Shown here piece after piece: positions 46,280 through 57,686 of a DNA stretch of 64,000 nucleotides (position 1 is the stretch's first letter; each line of letters starts with the position of its first letter). The notes beneath the pieces are model-generated. The model worked only from the letters and a program-made list of their open reading frames with translations, was not told the origin of the DNA and searched no databases. Source of the DNA: Enterobacter kobei (lineage in GTDB: Bacteria; Pseudomonadota; Gammaproteobacteria; Enterobacterales; Enterobacteriaceae). The position numbers and the translations under genes are program-made. The stretch lies in assembly GCF_001729765.1 (NCBI RefSeq), contig NZ_CP017181.1, positions 3,596,001 to 3,660,000 of the forward strand, in the 5' to 3' direction.

Positions 46280-47962
46280 ATGGCGACCGACACCCCACGG
46301 ATTCCCGAGCAAGGCGTGGCCACTCTGCCTGATGAGGTATGGGAGCGTGCGCGCCGTCGTGCGGAGATCATTGGCCCGTTGGCGCAGTCGGAGACGGTCG
46401 GGCACGAAGCGGCCGATATGGCGGCTCAGGCGTTGGGCTTGTCTCGGCGACAGGTGTACGTCCTGATCCGGCGTGCCCGGCAAGGCAGCGGCCTCGTGAC
46501 TGACCTGGTGCCCGGCCATTCCGGCGGCGGCAAAGGCAAGGGGCGCTTGCCGGAATCGGTCGAGTGCATCATCCGCGAGCTGCTGCAAAAGCGGTTCCTG
46601 ACCAAGCAGAAGCGCAGCTTGGCAGCGTTTCACCGCGAGGTGGCGCGGGCGTGCAAGGCGCAGAACCTGCGGGTGCCGACGCGCAACACCGTGGCACTGA
46701 GGATCGTCGGCCTCGATCCGCTCAAAACCACGCGCCGCCGGGAAGGGCAAGATGCCGCCCGTGACCTGCAAGGTGCCGGCGGTGTACCGCCTGCCCTGAC
46801 AGTACCGCTGGAGCAGGTGCAAATTGACCACACGGTGATAGACCTGATCGTGGTTGATGAGCGCGACCGGCAACCGATTGGCCGCCCGTACCTGACCATC
46901 GCCATCGACGTGTTCACCCGCTGCGTGCTCGGCATGGTCGTCACGCTGGAAGCCCCGTCAGCCGTCTCAGTCGGCCTGTGCCTAGCGCATGTCGCCTGTG
47001 ACAAGCGTCCCTGGCTGGAAGGGCTGAATGTGGAAATGGACTGGCCGATGAGCGGCAAGCCCAGGCAGCTTTATCTGGACAATGCAGCCGAGTTCAAGAG
47101 TGAAGCGCTACGCCGTGGCTGCGAGCAGCATGGCATCCGGCTAGACTATCGCCCGCTCGGGCAGCCGCACTACGGCGGCATCGTAGAACGGATCATCGGC
47201 ACGGCGATGCAGATGATCCACGACGAACTGCCGGGAACGACCTTCTCCAACCCTGACCAGCGCGGGGAATACGCCTCCGAGAAGATGGCCACCCTGACAC
47301 TGCGCGAGCTGGAGCGCTGGCTCGCCTTGGCGGTCGGCACCTATCACGGCTCTGTGCACAACGGCCTGCTCCAACCGCCGGCCGCGCGCTGGGCCGAAGC
47401 TATCGCGCGGACCGGCGTGCCAACCGTCATCACTCGCGCCACGGCTTTTCTGGTCGATTTTCTGCCCATCATCCGCCGCACGCTGACCCGCACCGGCTTC
47501 GTCATCGACCACATCCACTACTACGCCGATGCGCTCAAGCCGTGGATAGCTCGGCGCGACCGCTCGCCTGCGTTCCTGATCCGGCGAGACCCACGCGACA
47601 TCAGCCGCATATGGGTGCTGGAACCAGAGGGGCAGCACTACCTGGAAATTCCCTACCGTACCTTGTCGCACCCGGCTGTCACCCTCTGGGAACAACGGCA
47701 GGCGCTGATGAAATTGCGGCAGCAAGGGCGCGAACAGGTGGATGAGTCGGCGTTGTTCCGCATGATCGACCAGATGCGCAAAATCGTGACCACCGCGCAG
47801 AAGACCACGCGCAAGGCGCGGCGCGACGCAGATCGACGCCAGCATCTCAAGGCAACGGCACCGCCTGTCAAAGCCACGCCACCACCGGACGCTGACATGG
47901 ATGACCAGCAGGCGGACAACCAGCCGCCCGCCAAACCGTTCGACCAGATTGAGGAGTGGTAG
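46280..47962 (+). CDS. tniA: Transposase TniA
   Basis: A 560-residue DDE transposase of the Tn5053/Tn402 family. An N-terminal helix-turn-helix (LGLSRRQVYVLIRRAR) leads to the integrase core with catalytic Asp in QIDHTVIDLIV, Asp in LYLDNAAEFKS and Glu in GGIVERIIGT. The C-terminal basic tail interacts with TniB. The ATG at 46280 (MATDTPRIPEQG) is the family start. Followed by tniB after 2 bases. Confidence 0.95.
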   Translation: MATDTPRIPEQGVATLPDEVWERARRRAEIIGPLAQSETVGHEAADMAAQALGLSRRQVYVLIRRARQGSGLVTDLVPGHSGGGKGKGRLPESVECIIRELLQKRFLTKQKRSLAAFHREVARACKAQNLRVPTRNTVALRIVGLDPLKTTRRREGQDAARDLQGAGGVPPALTVPLEQVQIDHTVIDLIVVDERDRQPIGRPYLTIAIDVFTRCVLGMVVTLEAPSAVSVGLCLAHVACDKRPWLEGLNVEMDWPMSGKPRQLYLDNAAEFKSEALRRGCEQHGIRLDYRPLGQPHYGGIVERIIGTAMQMIHDELPGTTFSNPDQRGEYASEKMATLTLRELERWLALAVGTYHGSVHNGLLQPPAARWAEAIARTGVPTVITRATAFLVDFLPIIRRTLTRTGFVIDHIHYYADALKPWIARRDRSPAFLIRRDPRDISRIWVLEPEGQHYLEIPYRTLSHPAVTLWEQRQALMKLRQQGREQVDESALFRMIDQMRKIVTTAQKTTRKARRDADRRQHLKATAPPVKATPPPDADMDDQQADNQPPAKPFDQIEEW

Positions 47963-47964
47963 CC

Positions 47965-48873
47965 GTGGAAGAATATCCCATCATCGAGCTGTCCCACCTG
48001 CTGCCGGCGGCGCAGGGATTGGCCCGGCTGCCGGCGGACGAGCGCATCCAACGCCTTCGCGCCGACCGCTGGATCGGCTACCCCCGCGCGGTCGAGGCGC
48101 TGAACCGGCTGGAAACCCTGTATGCGTGGCCAAACAAGCAACGCATGCCCAACCTGCTGCTGGTCGGCCCGACCAACAACGGCAAGTCGATGATCGTCGA
48201 GAAGTTCCGGCGCACGCATCTGGCCAGCGCCGATGCCGACCAGGAGCACATCCCGGTGCTGGTCGTGCAGATGCCGTCCGAGCCGTCTGTGATCCGCTTC
48301 TACGTCGCGCTGCTCGCGGCGATGGGTGCGCCATTGCGACCGCGCCCACGACTGCCGGAAATGGAGCAACTGGCGCTGGCACTGCTGCGCAAGGTCGGCG
48401 TGCGCATTTTGGTGATCGACGAGTTGCACAACGTCCTGGCTGGTAACAGCGTCAACCGCCGGGAATTCCTCAATCTGCTGCGCTTCCTCGGCAACGAACT
48501 GCGCATCCCACTGGTCGGGGTTGGCACGCGCGACGCCTATCTGGCCATCCGCTCGGATGACCAGTTGGAAAACCGCTTCGAGCCGATGATGCTGCCGCTG
48601 TGGGAGGCCAACGACGATTGCTGCTCACTGCTGGCCAGCTTCGCCGCTTCGCTTCCTCTGCGGCGACCCTCGTCGATTGCCACGCTGGACATGGCCCGCT
48701 ACCTGCTCACACGCAGCGAGGGCACCATAGGCGAACTGGCGCACTTGCTGATGGCAGCGGCCATCGTCGCCGTGGAGAGCTGCGAGGAAGCGATCAACCA
48801 TCGCACGCTCAGCATGGCCGATTACACCGGTCCCAGCGAGCGGCGGCGGCAATTCGAGCGGGAACTGATGTGA
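47965..48873 (+). CDS. tniB: Transposition ATPase TniB
   Basis: A 302-residue AAA ATPase (GTG start): Walker A LLVGPTNNGKSM (about residues 62-73) and Walker B ILVIDELHNVLAG. It acts with TniA and TniQ in strand transfer and target choice. Tn5053-family elements are known to prefer res sites of other replicons, which depends on this machinery. It overlaps tniQ by 4 bases (GTGA). Confidence 0.94.
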   Translation: MEEYPIIELSHLLPAAQGLARLPADERIQRLRADRWIGYPRAVEALNRLETLYAWPNKQRMPNLLLVGPTNNGKSMIVEKFRRTHLASADADQEHIPVLVVQMPSEPSVIRFYVALLAAMGAPLRPRPRLPEMEQLALALLRKVGVRILVIDELHNVLAGNSVNRREFLNLLRFLGNELRIPLVGVGTRDAYLAIRSDDQLENRFEPMMLPLWEANDDCCSLLASFAASLPLRRPSSIATLDMARYLLTRSEGTIGELAHLLMAAAIVAVESCEEAINHRTLSMADYTGPSERRRQFERELM

Positions 48874-50087
48874 AGCCAGCGCCACGCTGGCCACTGCATC
48901 CGGCTCCCAGGGAAGGCGAAGCCTTGTCTTCGTGGCTCAACCGCGTGGCCCTTTGCTATCACATGGAGGTGTCCGAGCTGCTGGAGCACGATCTTGGTCA
49001 CGGTCAGGTTGATGACCTGGACACCGCGCCACCACTGGCGCTGCTGGAGATGCTCTCCCTGCGGAGCGGCATCGAGCCGGATCGGCTGCGTTGCATGAGT
49101 TTCGCCGGCTGGGTGCCTTGGCTACTGGACAGTCTTGATGATCAGATTCCAGATGCATTGGAAACCTATGCGTTCCAGCTCTCGGTGCTGCTGCCGAAAC
49201 TCCGCCGTAGGACGCGATCCATCACGAGCTGGCGTGCCTGGCTGCCCAGCCAGCCGATACATCGCGCCTGTCCGCTCTGTCTGAACGACCCGGCAAACCA
49301 AGCCGTACTGCTTGCATGGAAGCTGCCCTTGATGCTGAGCTGCCCGCTGCATGGCTGCTGGCTGGAATCCTATTGGGGCGTGCCTGGGCGGTTTCTCGGC
49401 TGGGAGAACGCCGACACTGCGCCGCGCACCGCCAGCGACCCGATTGCAGTGATGGACCGGCGTACCTGGCAGGCACTGACGACCGGCCATGTGGAGCTGC
49501 CGCGCCGACGCATCCACGCTGGATTGTGGTTTCGGCTGCTACGCACGCTGCTCGATGAGCTGAACACCCCGCTTTCGGCGTGCGGAACCTACGCGGGGTA
49601 TCTCCGCCAAGTCTGGCAAGGCTGCGGGCATCCGCTGCGTGCTGGGCAAAGTCTGTGGCGACCGTATGAAACCCTGAACCCGGCAGTACGGTTGCAGATG
49701 CTGGAGGCAGCGGCAGCGGCAATCAGCTTGATTGAGGTGAGGGATATAAGCCCGCCAGGCGAGCATGCAAAGCTGTTCTGGTCCGAGCCCCAAACCGGGT
49801 TCACCAGTGGTCTGCCGGCGAAAGCGCCGAAGCCCGAACCCGTCAATCACTGGCAACGGGCGGTCCAAGCTATCAGTGAGGCGATCATTGAAGCGCGGCA
49901 CAACCCCGAGACGGCGCGCTCGCTGTTCGCCTTGGCTTCCTATGGTCGGCGCGACCCAGCTTCCCTGGAACAGTTGCGAGCCACCTTTGCAAAGGAAGGC
50001 ATCCCCCCGGAATTTCTGTCACATTACGAGCCTGATGGACCCTTTGCATGTCTTAGACAGAATGACGGGTTAAGTGACAAATTTTGA
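48870..50087 (+). CDS. tniQ: Transposition protein TniQ
   Basis: A 405-residue TniQ/TnsD-family protein starting with GTG (KPAPRWPLHPAPREGEALSSW). The N-terminal TniQ domain contains zinc-binding motifs CPLCLND and CPLHGCWLES (about residues 135-175). It is needed for transposition of Tn5053-like elements. Full length; the stop lies just before the res site. Confidence 0.92.
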   Translation: MKPAPRWPLHPAPREGEALSSWLNRVALCYHMEVSELLEHDLGHGQVDDLDTAPPLALLEMLSLRSGIEPDRLRCMSFAGWVPWLLDSLDDQIPDALETYAFQLSVLLPKLRRRTRSITSWRAWLPSQPIHRACPLCLNDPANQAVLLAWKLPLMLSCPLHGCWLESYWGVPGRFLGWENADTAPRTASDPIAVMDRRTWQALTTGHVELPRRRIHAGLWFRLLRTLLDELNTPLSACGTYAGYLRQVWQGCGHPLRAGQSLWRPYETLNPAVRLQMLEAAAAAISLIEVRDISPPGEHAKLFWSEPQTGFTSGLPAKAPKPEPVNHWQRAVQAISEAIIEARHNPETARSLFALASYGRRDPASLEQLRATFAKEGIPPEFLSHYEPDGPFACLRQNDGLSDKF

Positions 50088-50147
50088 CGGCCAGAATTTT
50101 CCGGCGCACACTGTCACATAATCGAACGTATATGTGACAGGTACGAC
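50088..50147 (+). promoter_or_regulatory. res site for TniR
   Basis: TGTCACATA (50112-50120) and TATGTGACA (50131-50139) form an inverted repeat, with further GTGACA half-sites at 50074 and 50084. This is the recombination site used by TniR and the tniR promoter region. Confidence 0.8.
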
Positions 50148-50762
50148 ATGCTGATAGGCTACATGCGGGTATCGAAGGCGGACGGCTCCCAGGCTACCGA
50201 TTTGCAGCGCGACGCGCTGATTGCCGCCGGGGTCGATCCAGTACATCTTTACGAGGACCAGGCATCCGGCATGCGCGAGGATCGGCCCGGCTTGACGAGC
50301 TGCCTGAAGGCGTTGCGAACTGGCGACACACTGGTCGTGTGGAAACTGGATCGGCTCGGACGCGACCTGCGACATCTCATCAACACCGTGCACGACCTGA
50401 CTGGGCGCGGCATCGGCTTGAAGGTATTAACCGGGCACGGCGCGGCCATCGACACCACGACCGCCGCCGGCAAGCTGGTCTTTGGCATCTTCGCCGCCCT
50501 GGCCGAGTTCGAGCGCGAGTTGATCGCGGAGCGCACGATTGCCGGCCTAGCCTCGGCCCGCGCGCGCGGGCGGAAAGGCGGCCGGCCGTTCAAGATGACC
50601 GCCGCCAAGCTGCGGCTGGCGATGGCGGCAATGGGTCAGCCAGAGACCAAGGTCGGCGACCTGTGCCAGGAACTTGGCGTCACGCGGCAGACCCTGTATC
50701 GGCATGTTTCACCCAAGGGTGAGCTACGTCCAGATGGCGAGAAGCTACTCAGCCGAATTTGA
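50148..50762 (+). CDS. tniR: Serine resolvase TniR
   Basis: A 204-residue serine recombinase: catalytic Ser9 in LIGYMRVSKADGSQ, the EFERELIAERTIAGLASARARGRKGGRPF linker and a C-terminal helix-turn-helix. It resolves TniABQ cointegrates at the adjacent res site. Intact, so the tni module is complete (A, B, Q, R, res, both ends), though it is hybrid in its flanks. Confidence 0.94.
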   Translation: MLIGYMRVSKADGSQATDLQRDALIAAGVDPVHLYEDQASGMREDRPGLTSCLKALRTGDTLVVWKLDRLGRDLRHLINTVHDLTGRGIGLKVLTGHGAAIDTTTAAGKLVFGIFAALAEFERELIAERTIAGLASARARGRKGGRPFKMTAAKLRLAMAAMGQPETKVGDLCQELGVTRQTLYRHVSPKGELRPDGEKLLSRI

Positions 50763-50814
50763 TGCCGGCATGAGGCAACGTAGCGACAGCGTGGTTTGTC
50801 TCAATGGGAAGCGC

Positions 50815-51051
50815 TCATGATCGATCTTTGAAGGCCCGCAGCAGTCGTGTCACAGACAGGACGAACAAACCGGTCAGCGTGAGGGCTGCGATACCCCAGT
50901 ACTCTCCGATGAACGCGCCGGCCGTCGTGCCGGCCAGCACAATGGCGAGAATCGGCAAATGGCAGGGACAGGTGAGCACGGCCAGCGCGCCCCACAGGTA
51001 GCCGGTGATCGGTTTGTGCGTCTCGGACGGCAAGCGCTCGGGGCTGTTCAT
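50815..51051 (-). CDS. merE: MerE (right operon)
   Basis: A 78-residue two-helix membrane protein with [12 protein letters not shown]. It is the last gene of the right mer operon, read toward tniR, and overlaps merD by 4 bases. About 95% like the left MerE (for example ETHKPITG versus ETHKPFTG). No urf2 follows; the sequence passes straight to tniR, as expected for a Tn5053-type joint. Confidence 0.9.
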   Translation of the reverse strand: MNSPERLPSETHKPITGYLWGALAVLTCPCHLPILAIVLAGTTAGAFIGEYWGIAALTLTGLFVLSVTRLLRAFKDRS

Positions 51052-51413
51052 GGCAGACTCTCCGCGTGCTGTGCCGGCTCGGTCGGCATGGTGGCCAACT
51101 GCACCTCCAGATCGGCCAACGCTTCGCGCCGACGCTCGACGAACTGGCGCAGAACGGCAAGCTGCGCGGCCGCTTCATCGCCGTCCGCAGCATCCAGCGC
51201 CCGGCACAGCCGCGCCAGCGCGTCCAGGCCGATGCCCGCCTCGAAGGCCGCCCGCACGAAGCACAGCCGTTGCAAGGCGGCATCATCGAACAGGCCATAG
51301 CCGCCCGGGGTGCACGCCACCGGACGCAGCAATCCGCGCAGCAGGTAGTCGCGCACGATATGCACGCTCACCCCGGCATCAAGGGCCAGCCGGGACACGG
51401 TGTAGGCGCTCAT
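51048..51413 (-). CDS. merD: MerD (right operon)
   Basis: A 121-residue MerD nearly identical to the left copy (for instance LALDAGVSV versus [18 protein letters not shown] versus ALDTADGDE). MerR-like DNA-binding helix and a regulatory tail. The start is preceded by an AGGAGG site in the merA-merD gap. Confidence 0.92.
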   Translation of the reverse strand: MSAYTVSRLALDAGVSVHIVRDYLLRGLLRPVACTPGGYGLFDDAALQRLCFVRAAFEAGIGLDALARLCRALDAADGDEAAAQLAVLRQFVERRREALADLEVQLATMPTEPAQHAESLP

Positions 51414-51429
51414 TGAAAACCTCCTTTTT

Positions 51430-53596
<2,167 letters not shown>

Positions 53597-53611
53597 GGTG
53601 AACTCCTGTGA

Positions 53612-53962
53612 TCAATAGAAAAATGGCACGACGTAGGGAAATCCGAGCGCGACCAAAACCAGCACGGCCACGCCCCAGAAAATGAGCTTGTAAGTAGCTC
53701 GCACTTGGGGAATCGCGCAAACCTCACCCGGTTTGCAGGCGGCTGACGGCCGGTAGATGCGCCGCCAGGCGAAGAACAACGCCACCAGCGCCACGCCGAT
53801 AAAGATGGGGCGATAGGGTTCCAACACCGTCAAGTTGCCGATCCAAGCGCCGCTGAACCCCAAGGCGATCAGAACCAGCGGCCCGAGGCAGCAAGCCGAG
53901 GCGAGGATGGCGGCCAGCCCGCCAGTGAAGAGCGCGCCGCGCCCGTTTTGAGGTTCAGACAT
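53612..53962 (-). CDS. merT: MerT (right operon)
   Basis: A 116-residue mercuric transport protein with three membrane segments and the two Cys pairs ([12 protein letters not shown] and [12 protein letters not shown]). Family start [15 protein letters not shown]. First structural gene from the right mer promoter. Confidence 0.94.
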   Translation of the reverse strand: MSEPQNGRGALFTGGLAAILASACCLGPLVLIALGFSGAWIGNLTVLEPYRPIFIGVALVALFFAWRRIYRPSAACKPGEVCAIPQVRATYKLIFWGVAVLVLVALGFPYVVPFFY

Positions 53963-53997
53963 ACGTTTGTCCTTTCGAATCTGAATTGGATAGCTTA

Positions 53998-54028
53998 AGC
54001 TTACTTCCGTAGTTATGTACGGAGTCAA
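53998..54028 (-). promoter_or_regulatory. mer operator-promoter (right operon)
   Basis: On the minus strand TTGACT (54028-54023) and TAAGCT (54003-53998) are 19 bp apart, with the MerR dyad CCGTAC-ATAA-CTACGG between them. One dyad arm differs from the left operon (CTACGG for GTACGG). Confidence 0.92.
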
Positions 54029-54033
54029 GCGAT

Positions 54034-54468
54034 ATGGAAAACAATTTGGAGAACCTGACCATTGGCGTTTTCGCCAGGACGGCCGGGGTCAATGTGGAGA
54101 CCATCCGGTTCTATCAGCGCAAGGGCTTGCTCCCGGAACCGGACAAGCCTTACGGCAGCATTCGCCGCTATGGCGAGACGGATGTAACGCGGGTGCGCTT
54201 CGTGAAATCAGCCCAGCGGTTGGGTTTCAGCCTGGATGAGATCGCCGAGCTGCTGCGGCTGGAGGATGGCACCCATTGCGAGGAAGCCAGCAGCCTGGCC
54301 GAGCACAAGCTCAAGGACGTGCGCGAGAGGATGGCTGACCTGGCGCGCATGGAGGCCGTGCTGTCTGATTTGGTGTGCGCCTGCCATGCGCGGAAGGGGA
54401 ACGTTTCCTGCCCGCTGATTGCGTCACTGCAAGGGAAGAAAGAACCGCGCAGTGCGGACGCGGTGTAG
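54034..54468 (+). CDS. merR: MerR (right operon)
   Basis: A 144-residue Hg(II)-responsive regulator with the three Cys of the metal site ([19 protein letters not shown]). Close to the left MerR but with a different C-terminal tail ([11 protein letters not shown] versus [11 protein letters not shown]). Divergent from merT; the terminal repeat follows 16 bases after its stop codon. Confidence 0.95.
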   Translation: MENNLENLTIGVFARTAGVNVETIRFYQRKGLLPEPDKPYGSIRRYGETDVTRVRFVKSAQRLGFSLDEIAELLRLEDGTHCEEASSLAEHKLKDVRERMADLARMEAVLSDLVCACHARKGNVSCPLIASLQGKKEPRSADAV

Positions 54469-54501
54469 CCCGAGGGAACTACGCCTTAGCGTGCTTTATT
54501 T

Positions 54502-55828
54502 AATGAGATGGTCACTCCCTCCTTCCCGGTACTATGCTGAGGACAGGCTTTCATTCGGAGAACTATCATGGAAAACATTGCGCTCATTGGTATCGATCTG
54601 GGTAAAAACTCTTTCCATATTCATTGCCAGGATCGTCGCGGGAAGGCTGTTTACCGTAAAAAATTTACCCGGCCAAAGTTGATCGAATTTTTGGCGACAT
54701 GCCCCGCTACAACCATCGCAATGGAAGCCTGTGGCGGTTCTCACTTTATGGCACGCAAGTTGGAAGAGTTGGGGCATTCCCCAAAGCTGATATCACCACA
54801 ATTTGTCCGCCCGTTCGTTAAAAGCAATAAAAACGACTTTGTCGACGCCGAAGCTATTTGTGAAGCTGCATCGCGTCCGTCTATGCGTTTTGTGCAGCCC
54901 AGAACGGAATCTCAGCAGGCAATGCGGGCTCTGCATCGTGTCCGTGAATCCCTGGTTCAGGATAAGGTAAAAACAACCAATCAAATGCATGCTTTTCTGC
55001 TGGAATTTGGCATTAGCGTTCCCCGAGGAGCTGCCGTTATTAGCCGACTGAGTACCATTCTTGAGGACAATAGTTTGCCTCTTTACCTCAGCCAGTTATT
55101 GCTGAAATTACAACAGCATTATCACTATCTTGTTGAGCAGATTAAAGATTTGGAATCCCAGTTGAAACGAAAGTTGGACGAAGATGAGGTTGGACAGCGC
55201 TTGCTGAGCATTCCCTGCGTCGGAACACTGACAGCGAGTACTATTTCAACTGAGATTGGCGACGGGAAGCAGTACGCCAGCAGCCGTGACTTTGCGGCGG
55301 CAACAGGGCTTGTACCTCGGCAGTACAGCACGGGAGGTAGGACGACATTGCTGGGAATTAGTAAGCGAGGTAATAAAAAGATCCGAACTTTGTTGGTTCA
55401 ATGTGCCAGGGTATTCATACAAAAACTGGAACACCAGTCTGGAAAATTGGCCGATTGGGTCAGGGATTTACTGTGCCGGAAAAGCAACTTTGTCGTCACT
55501 TGTGCTCTGGCAAACAAGCTGGCCAGAATAGCCTGGGCCCTAACGGCACGACAGCAAACTTATGTAGCATAACGGCAGAAATACACCGGTTTAAAGAATT
55601 ACTGATCTGGTTTTGCGAATACTGATATTGATGATACTAACGGCCCACCGGCCTGTTGAGGAACCTGTAAAACGGAAAGGCTCATTGAAGCCGTATATTT
55701 TCTGGAGGTTCATCAGGCGCGGAACTCATCAAGGCGCGGGAATAAAATCCCATTCAGACGCCGGATAGATTCAAGCAAGCCAACTTGTCGTCAAAATCGG
55801 TGTTGCAAAAACGGGAGTGACCATAGAT
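54502..55828 (+). mobile_element. IS5075/IS4321-type element, copy 4 (diverged)
   Basis: 1327 bp at the same target position as copies 2 and 3, in the opposite orientation. Its sequence differs from copies 1-3 at many third-codon positions, so it came from a separate lineage. Confidence 0.94.
54568..55572 (+). CDS. IS5075/IS4321-type transposase, copy 4
   Basis: A 334-residue IS110-family transposase with all motifs intact. It differs from the other three copies at about eight residues, for example RRGKA for HRGKA, EELGHS for AELGHF, TILEDN for TLLEDS, RDLL for RELL and YVA for YEA. Confidence 0.92.
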   Translation: MENIALIGIDLGKNSFHIHCQDRRGKAVYRKKFTRPKLIEFLATCPATTIAMEACGGSHFMARKLEELGHSPKLISPQFVRPFVKSNKNDFVDAEAICEAASRPSMRFVQPRTESQQAMRALHRVRESLVQDKVKTTNQMHAFLLEFGISVPRGAAVISRLSTILEDNSLPLYLSQLLLKLQQHYHYLVEQIKDLESQLKRKLDEDEVGQRLLSIPCVGTLTASTISTEIGDGKQYASSRDFAAATGLVPRQYSTGGRTTLLGISKRGNKKIRTLLVQCARVFIQKLEHQSGKLADWVRDLLCRKSNFVVTCALANKLARIAWALTARQQTYVA

Positions 55829-55888
55829 TCCGTTTTCTGAGGCGACTCCAACGTCAGAAAAGACCGTGCGGTCGACTTTTGATATTTC

Positions 55889-55913
55889 GTGCTGTCGCCT
55901 TCTGAAAGTGACA
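55889..55913 (-). repeat. Tn402/Tn5053-type terminal repeat (mer side, IRi)
   Basis: On the minus strand TGTCACTTTCAGAAGGCGAC+AGCAC matches the family's 25-bp end with three changes. It closes the tni-mer unit that begins at 46139. The outer 5 bases, CCCGG, do not match CCTGA at the other end. Confidence 0.85.
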
Positions 55914-55965
55914 CCCGGAGCACCGATCATCCAGAACAGCGCAATGTGCTGATGGAAGGAGAGCT

Positions 55966-56292
55966 TCATTTGCTCATCCACTTGCGCAGCAGGCGCTTTT
56001 TCAGGGAGGCGCGTTCTTGCGGGTTGCGTCCCTTGTGATTGGCGATGCGATCCGCCGTGGCGGCCTGGCGCTTGACGGGCCAGTAGGAGCGGCCATCCTT
56101 GCCCATCGACCAGACGCTGCTGGCCTGGTTTTCCAGCAGGGGCAGATGGGCGCTCAGGGCTTCGGGCGACGCGCTGGTCAGCGCCGTGCGCTCACGGGTG
56201 CGCCAGCGCTGATGCCAGAGCTTCTTGTCCTCGCGCTCGCTGCCGCAGGTCGTGTGCCCGACGATGGGTGTTTTGCGGCGGCTGCGGCTCAT
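55966..56292 (-). CDS. Basic hypothetical protein (108 aa)
   Basis: A 108-residue, very Arg/Lys-rich protein (MSRSRRKTPIVGHTTCGSERED ... RKWMSK) with a single Trp-rich stretch (KLWHQRWRTRE). No domain is recognised. It has GC-rich codon use like the Tn21/Tn5053 parts and unlike the enterobacterial cassette genes. I have the impression that such frames occur on transposons of environmental bacteria, but I cannot name the family. Confidence 0.5.
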   Translation of the reverse strand: MSRSRRKTPIVGHTTCGSEREDKKLWHQRWRTRERTALTSASPEALSAHLPLLENQASSVWSMGKDGRSYWPVKRQAATADRIANHKGRNPQERASLKKRLLRKWMSK

Positions 56293-56546
56293 AACGTAGT
56301 GGTCTCCAAGAACATTCAGGACTGATCCCAGGCGTCGATGGTCAAGACCTGATCGGCAGGACAGGCGGCTACGCGGTCGGGAACTGGATGGTGTTCAGTC
56401 TCATGCCGACCCCATTCGATTGATCGCGTCGCTTGCGGCACGCTGCGACGCAAGGAGGTTTGCGACCTGGTTTAGCAGCCGTGTCCGCTGCATGTCTGTT
56501 ACCTATCTCCCCGACCGCTCATTGGACCAACTCCAGAGATTGGGCT

Positions 56547-56903
56547 CTATCGCTCAGCCAATACGAAACCGGCATTGGCTGATGCCACAACCGAGACGAA
56601 CACAAATGGCTCGGTACCTGTATTTCGCGCCCCGTGCACTTGGCCCGGTCTTGCCACGGCTATCTCACCTTCCCTGAGGGCACGAACAATCCCATTGCCC
56701 TGAAAGTAATCAGCCATTCCCGACAAAACAGTCCACGTGTCTTGGCCGTGAGGATGAATGTGAGCCGCAATTTCCTGCCCGGGATGGACATGCCAAACCA
56801 CGATAATTGAGTCTCGGGTTTCAAGCACAACGGAACGAATAGGCTCGCCTTCGGACGGCTGAACATACTCGGCTACAGAAAATATTCTCGATTCAACAGT
56901 CAT
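56547..56903 (-). CDS. Small cupin-domain protein
   Basis: A single-domain cupin of about 118 residues (MTVESRIFSVAEYVQPSEGE). Cupin motif 1 is HVHPGQEIAAHIHPHGQDTW, with two or three metal-binding His, and motif 2 is ARPGQVHGARNTG. Function cannot be told from the fold: cupins include isomerases, dioxygenases and simple binding proteins. It lies alone between transposon fragments. The alternative Met 6 codons upstream has a GGAG site about 10 bases away and may be the true start. Confidence 0.75.
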   Translation of the reverse strand: MTVESRIFSVAEYVQPSEGEPIRSVVLETRDSIIVVWHVHPGQEIAAHIHPHGQDTWTVLSGMADYFQGNGIVRALREGEIAVARPGQVHGARNTGTEPFVFVSVVASANAGFVLAER

Positions 56904-57210
56904 CGGAGATTCCTCTTTCACAGTGCCCCCAGACAGGCTGGATATGAGTTCTAACTCGAATTTGAACGGGAGGCTGGTCGTGCGGTCGTGCAGTTGCCGA
57001 TGAGCGTGTCGGCTGCTGCCTCCTTGCCCACCAGCGAACCAGACGGTCGCATGCGCATCCTTTCTTATCGAAACTCGTTGAGATGATATGCAATCAAGAA
57101 TAGAATTTCAAGAACTATTTTCGAGAATCGCAATGCCTTGATTCCCGTGCCGCGCCGGTTGCCTTGGCGGGCTTGTCACAAACCTACGTTTTCAAGAAGA
57201 AGGAAACCGC

Positions 57211-57648
57211 ATGCCCCGCCGTTCGATCCTCTCCGCCGCCGAGCGCGAAAGCCTGCTGGCGTTGCCGGACACCAAGGATGAGTTGATCCGTCACTACACG
57301 TTCAGCGAAAGCGACCTCTCCATCATCCGGCAGCGGCGCGGCCCGGCCAATCGGCTGGGCTTCGCGGTGCAGCTCTGCTACCTGCGCTTTCCCGGCGTCA
57401 TCCTTGGCGCTGATGAGCCACCGTTCCCGCCATTGCTGAGACTGGTCGCCAACCAGCTCAAGGTCGGCATCGAAAGCTGGGACGAGTACGGGCAGCGTGA
57501 GCAGACCCGACGCGAGCACCTGGTCGAGCTGCAAACGGTGTTCGGCTTCCAGCCGTTCACGATTGGCCACTACCGGCAGGCTGTCCAGTTGCTGACCGAG
57601 CTGGCCATGCAAACCGACAAGGGCATCGTGCTGGCCAGAGCCTTGATC
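57211..57648 (+). pseudogene. tnpA: Tn3-family transposase, N-terminal part only
   Basis: 146 residues (MPRRSILSAAERESLLALPDTKDELIRHYTF ...) of a Tn3-family TnpA of the Tn21/Tn501 side, with GC-rich codons. It is cut at 57649 by the GGGG end of the next transposon, which must have inserted into it. The C-terminal part is not in the window. A different gene from the N-terminal piece at 39243. Confidence 0.85.
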
Positions 57649-57686
57649 GGGGTCAGTTTGGATATAGAAAATTATTGTACGTTAAG
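57649..57686 (+). repeat. 38-bp terminal repeat of the second Tn3-family transposon
   Basis: GGGGTCAGTTTGGATATAGA and the following bases to GTTAAG form a typical Tn3-family end; the stop codon of tnpA (57672) lies inside it. No matching partner is found in the remaining window, so the other end is probably to the right of 64000. Confidence 0.8.

Larger units (their letters stand above)
54485..55849. repeat. Right Tn21-type 38-bp end, interrupted by IS5075/IS4321
   Basis: CTTAGCGTGCTTTATTT (54485-54501) and TCCGTTTTCTGAGGCGACTC+C (55829-55849) together are a Tn21-type end facing left, with two changes (GGCGACTCC for GACGACCCC) in the outermost 9 bases. It lies just inside a Tn5053-type end, so it is a relict carried with the mer module. 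Confidence 0.9.
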
